Shown piece by piece: positions 1-11,490 of a stretch of 64,000 nt of DNA. The stretch is from Casuarina equisetifolia. Lineage: Eukaryota > Streptophyta > Magnoliopsida > Fagales > Casuarinaceae. A model generated the notes under the pieces. That model made no database searches. It saw only the letters and a program-made list of their open reading frames with translations, and was not told where the DNA came from. The translations under genes and the position numbers were made by a program. The DNA is taken from contig CM052359.1 of NCBI GenBank assembly GCA_028551475.1, forward strand, positions 6,201,583 to 6,265,582, in the 5' to 3' direction. The stretch's first letter is position 1. Each line of letters opens with the position of its first letter.

Positions 1-3000
1 CAACTAATAAGTATTAAGAAATTTTTCCCAGAAGCCTTCCTCATTTTCAAACCAAAACACTACCCTCCCCTTCTCCTTTCTCGGCGGCAGGTGGGGGGAA
101 AGGGATACCCATCCCAAAGTTTGGCTGATACAGGATTAGGAATCTAATGCCCAACGTAAAAGCCTCTTCACTACATTAAACGTGCAATCTCAGTTATGTA
201 AAATTAAGGTTTAATAATTATCATCCACATTATTCACAAGGCAGTTCAATCAGTCGAAGCAGGACATGGTGAGGTGGCAGTCTCTTTCACATCACGAGGA
301 TGAACTGACACAGTAAAAGGGTAAAGTAGGTGATGAAAGCAGTGATTGGTTAGAGTAATGACATCCTATCCACTGACTTTCACTTTTAAAGAATGCCATC
401 TATTCAACTGGGAAAAAGGGGACAAAAAGAAAAAGAAAGCAGACATTTTAACTGACCTTGTCTCTGGCAAGTGGCTGGGACAAGAAGCAGGAAATCAGCT
501 TGTGCAGATAACCATTGTATACATAGATCATATCTTCATCATCATTCTGCAACAATTGCAACATACCACTTTAGCAGACTTAAAAGGTGCAATCTTAAAA
601 TAGTTACTCCTTTCAAGTTGATCACTTAAGATGTGAAACAACTATCAACTCTCTTTGAAAGGGAGCAATACGAGATTGCAAAGGGCTGAAACGTCTAAAA
701 AACAAAGACACAGGAAATCCAATTTCTTTATACACATAGGTATAATTCGTAGCTGGAAACTGATGCAGAGAGGTTCTTCCATTGACAGAAGAACATCAGG
801 TGATACAAACATAAAGTATTCTAAAGGTGTCTGAGCAAATTAACACTCACGAACAAAATAAACAAGATAAGAAGGAGAAGATCCGAGGGTGGAAGGATTC
901 TAGCAAACTTTATTAACACATTTGATAATCATTGCTGATTTATCTATTAAACTTTCAAAAAAAAGTACAATTGAGCAAAACATGGATAACATGCAGTACA
1001 AAGAAGAAAAGATATAAGATCTGCATTACAGTTCCAGACATCTTTTAGTTCAAGGATTGGAGAAACACATAAAAATAATCTATAAGGATTCACGGATCAT
1101 ACAAGCATCAAAACATACCTATATCTAACTGTACAAAGACCACAGCATTGAACAATGCAAATGTACCTAAAGAAAACACCCAAGGGAAATTGAAATTGGG
1201 ATAGATCCACTTTCTCAAGATGAAATCAAAAGGTCAAGAACCAGCACATAATTTGCAAATTTTCTCAAAAGTATTTACTTAAAGTTAAATGGAATGACAA
1301 ACAGCAACAATATAAATGTGATAAACATAAACATTTGTGATTAGTAGTTTATAGATGCCCACATGCATTAAGTAGCAGGATTGTGCAGTGTTCCTGTTAT
1401 CATTAGTTGAATCATGAATAAATGCATGTGATGTTCCCCTACTTAAAAGAAATTGACAAATTTGGCAAATTATTATCAAGGAAAAAAAAAGCAACACTCC
1501 AAATAAACCTGGTAAGCGGCAGTTCGAAGAACTTTTTCCAGTAAAGACTGAAAAGCATTGTTTGAGAAAATGACTTCCAAGCATGAATGGAGGTATCCCA
1601 AATCATTTGACGATGCATTTGAAGCAGACTCCCTTGCAGCAACTACATCTATGATTAACATCAAATGCACAGTCCAGGCAAGTCTTATCCCATCAACAAA
1701 GCCCTCAACATTTGGATCATTTCCAACAGCCATCACCTAAGCACATAAGAACATGCCTCAGTTTCTGAATCACAGGAAAGTTTGCACAAATTGGGTGGAA
1801 ATAAAACAAAATATCGCTCATCTTACAATTTCATGAAACTCATGCCTAAAAGATGGATCACGGGAGAGGACAGAGGCTTTATCAGGAGCTGCACTCAGTG
1901 CATCTGATACGAAAGCAATGACAAGAGAAAAAAGAAGACTAAATGTAATCTGCACAGAAAGAAATTAGAGTCATGTGCAAAGAAGCAAAAGCATTTAAAA
2001 GCATATGAAATTTAAAGCAGAGTGTACCATCAATAAACATATAAAACACATTTTTTTTGGGCGGTGGGGGTGTGAGGGTACCCCTCCACTTGGGATGAAT
2101 TGGAGAGGATCAAGATTCAGGCCTAATTATGCTCAAGAAATACCAAAAGTATATAACCTGCCAAGTCATTAAAGAAAAAGATCTCACCAAGGGGCATAAA
2201 CAACATACTTTCTCCAATGTATAGCATCCAAATAGACAGCCTCTTGTGAACATGGCCTATTCCATTCCTTGCTATATAACAGTGTGAATTTAGAAATTAA
2301 AGACCTCTTGCTTTTATCTTGTCAAATGTAAAACTAAATAAGCCTTAAATCCACAAATTCAAGAATTAAATTAATAAAACACTTTAATTCACATCGCATC
2401 AAGCTCCATTCTTAACAAGCTGTCCACTCTCCCTCTAGATGTCATTGATTTTCATATCGCCTTCTAGCAAACATTCAGCTCTCCTCCACAATTCAGCTAG
2501 GGTTGTCAAACCACCACAAAATTAAAAATCCCTAGATCCTACGTACAATTGCAAAACGAAAGCACACCCCTTATTGAAGTAAAGGCATGAAATTTGATTA
2601 TAATATTTATAATAACTTCCAAGAGAAACATTGCCGACATATAATTCAAAAAAAAAAAGTCAAAACAGTTATTTATTTGCACAAAGAAAATATTAGAAGA
2701 ATTTTTTTCGTCAGACAACAAAGATGGTGAACAAGGTCAAATAAGAACAAGAAGCAATTCAACGGAAGTAGAATCAGAGGAATGACAAAAATCCAAGAAA
2801 AGAATAAAGATAAGCCAGAAGAAAGGGTTAGGCCAGTGAGGAGAGAAAAGAAAGTGGATAGAAGTCTATATAGAAGAAGCCTAAAGAAGCGTAAAACAAC
2901 AGGGAGAGGAGAAAGAGAATAGCACCTAAGGCTCACCTTTCAGACGGTTATTAAGGGTTACCTCTTATCCCTTCAGCTACTGTTTCCTTATCTCTTTAGT

Positions 3001-6000
3001 TTTAATATAAACCAAAATAGTATGCAAACAGAGTACCAAACCAGAAGAATAACAACTGTATAACAACCAAATGATCAATTTTTCAATTGTTTTTCCAACC
3101 CAATAATTTTCATCAATTCACATATTTTTCAAAAAATGAAACTGAAAATGCATACTTTTGTTACTTCCTGCTTTTCCAAAAAGCAGAAAAATAGCCTACC
3201 TCAAGCACCCTATAATGCTTCACCCCTGAGCTTTGTGCTTCAAGCACACCTCAAGTTTCTTTTAACAAAACTAAAGAACAACCCCTCAAGCCCTTCACTG
3301 CCTCTTGTTCATTTAAAAATCAAAATCTATCATCAAGAAATTCCAAACTTCAGGCTGCTTCAGATTTTGTGTATCAAGGTTATACTCTGGCTGAAAGTGA
3401 AAGTGAAAGTGAAAGTTCTAGCACATCCAGATAAAAATTTTAGATGCCATATCTAAAATCTGAACTCATGTTGGACAGAGTTTCATGCTTGAACTACTCG
3501 TCTTCATTATTGTCTAGATCTGAACTCCTTTGGAATAACAAAGCAGGTTTTTATATCTTCACTTTCTAAAATATCCTTACCATGATATGGATCCATCCCG
3601 CCACACCCTAACCAATTCGCCCCAAATGGAGAGGAACAAACATGAAGCTAATATTGTTTAAGTCCATATAAATATACATGCATACCTGATGTTTCAAGGT
3701 TGTATTGCGCTGACTAAGTTCAGCCGCGCTATCTTTCAAGGTGGAAAACATATGCTTTATATCCTTTGGACCTGGAAACGTGACATGATTCATAACCATC
3801 AATTCAGATAAGTTTTGAATGAACAGAGCTAACAATGCTTTGCTTTGCTTTGCATTTGACTTGCCCTTACTCGGAGGTAGTTGAACGAGACCCAGTACAG
3901 CATACAAACAAATTTCAACCTTGGCTCGAAAAAGTAAACAACTAACAAATAAATCATACAAGGCAGTGGTATTGAACTTTGCAATTTTTGAAAAAGTGGT
4001 TGCAAATGTCAACGCATACAAAATATCTGTTGTAACAATCAATGCATTGAGAACCAAGCACAAGACCTAACTTTAGTTCCATTGGACATTGCTAATAGAC
4101 ATAGATTGATTTCCATGTGGCATTTCTCAGCCTTCATGACTATCATGTGCTTCCATGGAAATGAGCTCCTGTTTTCGTGCATAATTTTAATTTAGCAACC
4201 AGCTTCAAGCATACCAAATAAGCTACTTTCTTACACTTTTGTCTACACTCCCCCACTATAAAATTTGCAGAAACTACTCTTCCGCAGCTGGCTCATGCTA
4301 TTACCACATAACAGTCAAACAATACTCCAATGGCTTAAGACTTCCTAAGCTGCCCTAGCTTTCAGCCGCAACTAAAACAAAGTAAACTCAACCCAAAAAT
4401 TGCTATTGCAGCAACAAGTCAGAAATTATCTCTAAATGACTCAGAGTTCTTCCCCACCTTGAATCCAACAGACTATCTCAGAAATATATTTTCTATATTT
4501 TCAACATAATTTCATTAAAAAAAAAAAAAAACTCATCACAAATGACATAATTTACAAACTCTTTCCACTGTGTTAAACATCCAAATGCTTGAATTTCATT
4601 AAATTCTGGGCTGTAATAAAGTAGAATTCAACTCCAACATAACCAGGTTCAACTTGGCCTACTTTTTATGTAATCAAATTTCAGTCAATGCCAACATGCT
4701 CTGCTAGCTTTTCAAGTTAGGATAGATCCGCTTAGTTAAGGTAATAAATTAATTGTTCAATATTGTATCATATTTAACGTTTATAACCTTTTACCAAGTC
4801 GACAGGTTCCATTCAACTTGACCACCAATAACAGGGTATTCCTTAAAGCTTACATCCTCAACTCTTTCATCCTTTTATCTTTTTGGATTCAAGTCATATG
4901 ACCTAGTTTAGAAATCTTCATTGACACCAAGACTGCATTCAAAAATAGAAGTTCCTTCACTTCTTTTCTTTGCTGAAATTTTTCTTTTTCCCTTTTAAGG
5001 AACAGCAACCAAATTTCATTCAGGAAGTAATAAGAAAGATGTAGCCCAAGTACATGAAGTATACAACAATTACACTCTACTTTCTTTCTTTTTTTTTGCC
5101 TTTCTTTTTTTTTTGGGCTACGCAAAATTCAAGCCAATGACCTACTATAGCTACAGTTTAATACTAGAAAACCTTGTTTAGTCCAACTGCAAGTGTCCAA
5201 CACCCTAGAAGTCACATATTGCAGTCAACTTCAAAAGGTTTTTGGAGCTTACTTGCACGCACAACCAGAACAGAAAGGACAAGACAGTGTCCAAGTATGA
5301 GTCTTTCCCTACAAACCACAGCTTGCCGCTCAACAAGAGCACCCCTAGAATCAAGAACATAGCGCTCACATTGGGGTCCACCCAAACCAGCTGGTTCTTG
5401 CCGACTGAGATCCTGTAATCAAACAGAAAAATTACACTGGAAATAAGAATGAAAAACGGATAAAACCTGGCAACAGATTTAAGTCAAACCACATAGGATA
5501 ATTCTTATTTCATTGATAGCACTGGATTCAATAGAAGCAGAAAATAAATTCCTTTTCAGAGATTTAAATGCAATACTGTCAAGTACCACTCTCTAGAAGA
5601 TTGAACCATTGAACAATTTGTTACAAGACCATAGGATTGACAACAAAAGAACTAATAAGTTTTTTCATCTTCAAAGAATGTTTCCCAGCAGTACATGTGG
5701 GATTGAGAGATCCTGGCTGTATAATCATTTTAATTTGAACCATTTAATATTAGTGAAAACAAACTGAACTTAAGACTAGTGATGACAAGTTTGAGCCTAT
5801 GACGCAGCTTCTTTAATGGGTTTGATGCCCTCAAACGAAAACAGGTGTCATACTCCACATCATTGTTAAAGGAGTACTCATCAATCAAAGACAAAGAGAC
5901 GGCTTGCTTTTAAGTCGGAGATCAACAAGCTGAAGCCATAACAAAAAGCACAACGAAACCACTTGGACAAAACAAGATGTCTAAAGCAAGCTGCCCGACT

Positions 6001-8278
6001 AACCTCAGTAAAAGCTACAATTCCAAGCTCAAATCAGGTCGAAGTATACAGGTTGATCAGTCTAAAAGCAAAGGTCTAGTAAATCTCAAAAACACATAAC
6101 TAGTGTGTCAGAAATTTTTTAAGGAAGAAGAACAATTGACCGGAAAAAAATGTCTTAAAGATGAAAGGTGATAAGCATCCAATTCACCAAATTTAGGTTG
6201 AGATAGATCAACTTCATCCCAACTGCTAAACCTGCTATCAAATTTAAGGGCAGAAATAATTACACAGAGTTTAACAAAGTGCAACAGATTTGATAGTTGA
6301 CCAGCAGTTTTTAAGTGAGGTGAGATTCTTTAATCCCATGCCAAACATGCCATGTTACATTAACAACTTTGTGAGCAACGAATGGAACCGTATAAATAGA
6401 ACAAGAACGGCCAAACCACTATTGGCTCATTTTACAATCTGAACCAAATTACCAAACCAACTTAAATAAATACAGTTGAAGAATTCATTAAACCGTGTCA
6501 AAATCTAATGCACACAACAATAGGCGCCAGTTGGACACAGAAAACATTAGGTCAACCTCAACAAATTGCTATCCAGAAGGTGTTAAGAATTTGACCAGAG
6601 ATACTTCTTCAGTATTATGCATTGATGCAGAACTTTTACGCAGCAAGAGGCATGGTGGAGTACGTGATATATGAATTGTATAAATCAAATATATAAATAT
6701 ACATGGAATTGTACATATATTTGTACATAGTACATTTCATACATCCACAGTCAACAGGCCAGATTAGTGGTCTGACTAAGAGCACGATCAATGTCCACCT
6801 AGAATTACAGGAATTCTTTCAATGCTAGCAGATAAAAGACTACAGAACTAATAGGAGTATAAGAACAGACTAATCTGGGAAGAAGCACCTGGCATCAGGG
6901 TGCAATAAAATTGTTAAGGCTCAAACCTTTATAAGAGAAATCAACCGCTGTCTAAGCCCAGCATTGATAAGATCTTCCAGATATTTCTGAACATCCGATA
7001 CAACATCAGCTTCAAGACCCTGATCCAACACAACAGCCTGCAGAAACAGTACAAGAATTAGTAGAAGATAACAGAAGGCTAACCAGCAAAGAGAGGTATT
7101 AAGACAATTGGATGGGCAAGGAGAATGGATATACCCTGAATAGCGTGTAAAGTGCTGTTATTAGATCTCTTCTTTCAGTATACCAAATTCCCGCTGCAAG
7201 ACGTAAAATCTCCAATGGTTCTCGTCCCATTAAACTCCACTAGAAGTTAAAAAACATAAGACAAGAAAAAAAAAAGGGAACAAAAAAAGATGTGAGGCCA
7301 TAAACCGAAATTGAAAACCTTAGGCAAACAATAACAGCCCAAATTTACCTCTTGATTTGCCATAACAAGCAAACGGACACATTCTATTTCATTGAGATGA
7401 AGGTCATCGCTCAATTTCAAGGCCTGTAATCCAGCACAACACCCAACATTAACAAAGAATATAAGTGATAAAGACTAAGCTGTTCCAATAGTGTAAGACA
7501 ATATTCATCATTATTTCTGTGGAAAACAACTGTTTATAAATGGTTCCCCGCCTAATTCATTGGAACAAAAAATCAAAATATTACACCAAGAAAGAAAGGA
7601 AGGAAGAAAAAGGAAAAAAAAAAAAAAAACCTCAAAACGCTTAATTAATTAGCAAGAGTGTAAAACATGCACTGAGGACAAAAGCAAAATACAAGACGAA
7701 TTTTCCTCCGTATTTCCTTGGCAACAAACTGGAAGAGTGGGAGACAGACTTACGATCTGAATGTCCTGATCGTCGAGCGAGATTGGTGGCGAATCCGGAA
7801 GCCTAACTTCCTTCGACTGTACTTGTGCCCGGTCCGAGGGTTTCGGAGGCTGTAACACCAAGAGTTAAACAAAGCAACAATGAACCAAAAGAATAACGTT
7901 AGTAACTTAAAGAAGCTACAGCTACATTTCACACAATCTATCCGGTGCCGAGGAAATCACAGTAATACAGTGTAGAAAGCTAAAGAATCTTAAATTGGCC
8001 AATTCAAACCCTCTCCTGAGGCCGAGATTGATTCTAATACATTCATTTGCTCATACTTCCTCGGCAACCAAACGAAGCGTAAGCAAATTACACATAGTTG
8101 AATAGAATAAGAAAATGTGGGCAAAAACAGGGAGTACCGGATAGGATAGGAGGGACTGGAAGGAGGAGAGGGAGCTGCGAATGGCGTGCATGAGCTCGAT
8201 ACTCTGAGCGGGCGACAGAGGCGAAGGGCCGAGCAGGACCGACTCGATAGTCGATAGGAGCTGCTTCGCCGAGACCAT
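1..8278 (-). CDS. NUP205: Nuclear pore complex protein NUP205, 5' part (gene continues past left edge)
   Basis: Large scaffold nucleoporin of the inner ring, which acts in the nuclear envelope. Ten coding exons join in frame at GT-AG borders: 8278-8138, 7849-7754, 7423-7349, 7239-7135, 7037-6927, 5412-5253, 3771-3686, 1949-1827, 1736-1509 and 546-457. Together they give 405 codons. The full plant protein is far longer (over 1,800 residues), so only the N-terminal part of the alpha-solenoid is present. Recognition rests on N-terminal blocks I know from plant NUP205: PPKPSDRAQVQSKE with SPPISLDDQD (exon 2), KLSDDLHLNEIE (exon 3), GLRQRLISLIK (exon 5), CERYVLDSRGALVER (exon 6) and GIRLAWTVHLMLI (exon 9). 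The start at 8278 is the first ATG and opens the conserved MVSAKQLLSTIES block. Introns 5, 6 and 7 each exceed 1.4 kb. Bases 1-456 look intronic; I found no exon 11 there. Confidence 0.93.
2050..2130 (-). repeat. Possible SINE 3' module in NUP205 intron 7
   Basis: Read on the minus strand, this stretch has a weak B-box-like piece (around 2105-2124), then a C-rich block and a run of eight A at 2052-2059. That order (pol III box, body, A tail) suggests a tRNA-derived SINE. A similar C-rich module lies near 70-130 in the same orientation. The A box and target-site duplication are not clear, so this is tentative. Confidence 0.3.
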
Positions 8279-8480
8279 GGCTGTGTAGTATGAGTACCTA
8301 CCCCGTTCGAGCCCTAGCAGAGAGAAAGAGGAAGGGGCGAACTGAAGAAGATTATTATTCTGTGCAGTAGGAAAATTTTGGGGAACGAAAGGGCGGGAAA
8401 TGGCTGGAAATGAGAGAATAAAGAGACAAAGGGAAGACGAATGAGTACGAGTAAACCCTTCAAAAGCCCTAGCTGGAAAA
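8279..8480 (-). promoter_or_regulatory. 5' UTR and proximal promoter of NUP205
   Basis: This is the sequence just upstream of the NUP205 start codon. It is rich in purines on the + strand and so pyrimidine-rich on the coding strand, as is common in plant leaders. I see no convincing TATA box, which fits a housekeeping-type promoter. The transcription start cannot be placed from sequence alone. Confidence 0.35.
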
Positions 8481-8700
8481 TTGATAAAAATTTCTTTTCA
8501 TAACAGGGAACTAGAAGCCGTTACAGGTGGTCGCCAGTCTCATCATGACGAAAGGTGCCACCCGACTTGTAGTATTTTTAGGAAAGCTTTTGTTTTTGGG
8601 ATGAGTGACATGTGTTTTACCATAGGTTAAACAATTTGTGGTGTTGCTATCTCTGACCATTGAACCAAAAAAACCTAAATCATCTAACAAATGTAGATGC

Positions 8701-8932
8701 ATTTTATTTAAACCATAACAATTCACGATGCTTCTAAACCAATATCCTAACAGTCAATTTTCGCTTTACACTCCCACACATTGCTTAGCAGTCCTTTACT
8801 TACTAATAAACGTAAAAACATTTTATTTAAACCATAACAATTCTCCATATTTCCAAACCAATGTCCTAACAGCTAATCTATACTTTAAGCGCCCTCACAT
8901 TACTTAATAGTCTTTTACTTCACTTATGTTTT
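8701..8932. repeat. Tandem repeat, two copies, period 119 bp
   Basis: Copy one starts at 8701 and copy two at 8820; both begin with the same 18-base block (attttatttaaaccataa). Homology continues through the copies with point changes. A third partial copy of the opening block is at 9120-9140. There is no coding content. The rest of 8481-9221 is AT-rich intergenic sequence with no gene visible. Confidence 0.7.
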
Positions 8933-9221
8933 TCAACCCCATATCCTTTTCTTTAAGTTATTTTTGGGGCTTTCATGTAACAAGTGTCTCACCTATCAAA
9001 ACCTACAAGATGTTCATGTTAAAATTTGAACTCAAGATGTGGCACATTCTCTCATACCATTTGTTGCCTTTTTGAATTATTGAGCTAACATGTTTAAGTT
9101 TATCAGTAAGCTCAAGAATATTTTATTTGGACCATAACATTTAATTTGTCCCTTCTTAATAATGAATTATAATATTGCTCATGTTTGTTTTGACATATAA
9201 TTGAATCAATAAGAAATGCCT

Positions 9222-10919
9222 TGTATTCTCGTTTTATTTGTTTACATATCACCACATGAAGAACCTCTTCATGTAATATTATTTCTTGCTAGAGAATAGC
9301 ATTTTCATGCATATAGCAACTAGTGTTGCTAACGCACTTGCCACGTCAACCCTAGTGGCCTAATCGTGTGACCCAAGTGTTACCCAATTCGAATGTGACC
9401 CGAGTGCAACCCAAATCATGTTTGCATTCTCTACAAACCTTAGTTGTTGCCAACCAGTAAAATTGGCTTGGATCTATATATGATTTTCCCTGTAATTGAT
9501 TTGATTTGTTTATGTTTTTCAATATGTATGTAATCTTATATAGAACCCCTAACGTATCCATTATAATTAATGGGAAAATCATCATAAATCATTCTTGTTT
9601 AGTTTTGGTTATGTTGATCATTTTGTTTATATTTTCTAACAAAACTAGATTTCAAGTGATCCTTCTTTATCTTTCTAATCCTCTTGCTATATGTTCTTTT
9701 ATGGTGCTAAGAGCCCAAGTCTCACATCCGTCTAACCAAAAACACCCCTTTACCTCAAAATCATCAATGGCTTCCTCCTTTTATAAGTCTTCTCCCATTC
9801 TGGCCACCTCCTCCATTCCACCTATTCTTCCTCTTAACTCCCTTTAGAGATTTGATAAGTCCAATTAACCCTTTTCCTTATATCATCTCACCTTCTCTTG
9901 ATTTTGGAAAGGATAAAAAAACCACCACCCCAAACCATCTTGGAGTCAAATGTTGCCACCTTCCCCAACCTAGACTACACCACCCAGCTTGTTCGTTACT
10001 AGGTGGTGCCCAACTGTCTAATGGCCACCTCCACAAATGCCATCATGACGCAACTCACAAACATGAAATCATCAATCAAAGCTTAGGAGTTTTTGAAACA
10101 AACCTACATTACGCAGTTAATGGCACATGTGTTTGCCCTTCCTATGGAGTTGTAAACTATCTCTGGAGGAAATTAGTCTATGACCAAACGTGAGGGCCAT
10201 ACTTAACCAACTCAATGCCATTGATGAGTTCGAGAACCAATTGTAGCTTCTCTGCAACCTCAAACTAGCACCTTTATCTTTGCTCTTCAAACTTAATCTA
10301 CCTTGTATTCTCGTTTTATTTCATTGCATATCACCATATGAAGAACCTTTCCACTAGGTTTCCTTATCCATGTAATATTCTTTTTTTTAAAAAAAAAAAA
10401 AAGCAATACTTGAAAATTTTTATTAATATCAACAAGGTTGGATGTAATAATCATATCTTGGATGAGTATAAAAGACATCTATGTAATATTCTTTTCTGTT
10501 AGAGAATAGTAGTTGCCCATGCCTAGTAACTAGTGTTGCCTATGCCTACCATGTCTACCCTAGTGGCACAACCGTGCAACCCAAGTGAGACCCAATTTGA
10601 ATGTGACTTGCATGCAACCCAAGTGTGACTCGAATCACGTTTGCACTCTCCGTGAACCCTAGTTGCCACTAGTTGGGAAAATCAGCCTAGGCTTGTACAT
10701 GATTTGCCTGTAATTGATTTGATTTGTTTCCATTTTTCAATATGTATGTTATCCTAGATAGAACCCCTAATGTATCAATTGTAATTAATGAAAAAATCAT
10801 CAGAAATCATTCTTGTTTATTTCCAGTTGTGTTCATCATTTTGTTCTTATTCTCCGACAAAACTAGATTTCCAAGGACCATGCTTTGTCTTCCTAATCCT
10901 CTCACTGCTTGCTCTTTCA
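9222..10919 (+). mobile_element. Short, internally deleted Ty1/copia-like LTR element
   Basis: Two direct repeats (9222-9701 and 10304-10919) start with TGTATTCTCG. The second ends in CA; the first ends in TA, as if a C changed to T. Directly after the first lies TGGTGCTAAGAGCCC (9702-9716), which resembles the usual copia primer-binding site for initiator tRNA-Met. The roughly 600-bp interior holds only a decayed gag-like stretch: a YLWRKLVYDQ block near 10159-10188 matches the copia gag W-R pattern. No protease, integrase or RT is present. I found no matching target-site duplication, so the exact ends are uncertain. An old non-autonomous element is the best reading; a plain segmental duplication is the alternative. 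Confidence 0.55.
10370..10495. mobile_element. Small insertion with 15-bp target-site duplication inside the right LTR-like repeat
   Basis: The 15-mer ATGTAATATTCTTTT occurs at 10370-10384 and again at 10481-10495. The 96 bp between them are missing from the matching place in the left repeat (about 9273). This is the signature of a transposition with a long target-site duplication, as made by LINE machinery. The insert begins with a T/A homopolymer run. I cannot name its family. Confidence 0.6.
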
Positions 10920-10996
10920 TTTCCAATTATTGATTTAATCTATAGAACTCATATTTCTTGAGGGGACTAATAAAAATAATATCTTTTAAGATTCTA

Positions 10997-11024
10997 AAAT
11001 AATAATAATAATAATAATAATAAT
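10997..11024. repeat. (AAT)n microsatellite
   Basis: About nine uninterrupted AAT units in AT-rich intergenic DNA. The surrounding stretch 10925-11283 shows no gene. Confidence 0.9.
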
Positions 11025-11283
11025 ATAACAATTAAAATCCTATGACATATTAATATCGCCAAGCGTACTATTTTTTCTTTGTAAATAAGGCTATAATTTT
11101 ATTTTTTTTTGTTAGCAAGAGATATAGTTTCTCAAGCAGTACATATGTTATTTACTACAATTTATAAAGTAATACCTTTTGATGGTTCCCATGTAACATA
11201 TGAAATAGGAAGGAACAGAGTTACAACCAAAGAACTCCTTTCCACTTAAGTCTAATTATTTAGGACTCTACAAATCATCCTAA

Positions 11284-11490
11284 TAATGTTGAACATTGAG
11301 GAATTACAACATGCCACCCAGCTTGGAATGGATGTGGTCGGTGCAGAACAAGGTCCACGAGACACCTCGGGATAGATGTGGTAACGGGTGTCCACCGCAA
11401 CAGTGAACCATGCGTCAATCCAGCTAGGAAACTCAATAACGCCATGGTAAACAGCTTCAACTCCCCATCCTCAAAACACTGTAAGAGATG
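11284..11490 (-). other. Unidentified protein-like block, possibly an orphan exon
   Basis: The GC content is higher than in the flanks. On the minus strand a TTACAG acceptor-like site precedes it. One frame stays open for about 65 codons with a protein-like composition (W, C and P rich; includes FPSWIDAWFTVAVDTRYH and SIPSWVACCNSSMF) and then stops near 11240. A second frame is also open over the same stretch. I do not recognise the family and see no partner exons, so it may be a gene fragment or chance. Confidence 0.25.

Noticed and set aside
1..456. An eleventh NUP205 exon
   Set aside because: No acceptor followed by the expected conserved block after the ARDK end of exon 10; a GTGAAAGAG at 280-288 (minus) lacks an AG before it and meets a stop soon after.
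3391..3417. (GTGAAA)n-like array as a functional element
   Set aside because: Only about four short units in a NUP205 intron; an ordinary microsatellite.
3608..4063. 151-codon open frame on the minus strand in the NUP205 region
   Set aside because: It is intron sequence read into and through NUP205 exon 7 (3771-3686); the true coding part is only that exon.
6655..6740. AT-rich palindromic stretch in NUP205 intron 5 as a MITE
   Set aside because: The inverted pieces are short and simple (TGTACATA-type), with no terminal inverted repeats or target-site duplication that I can define.
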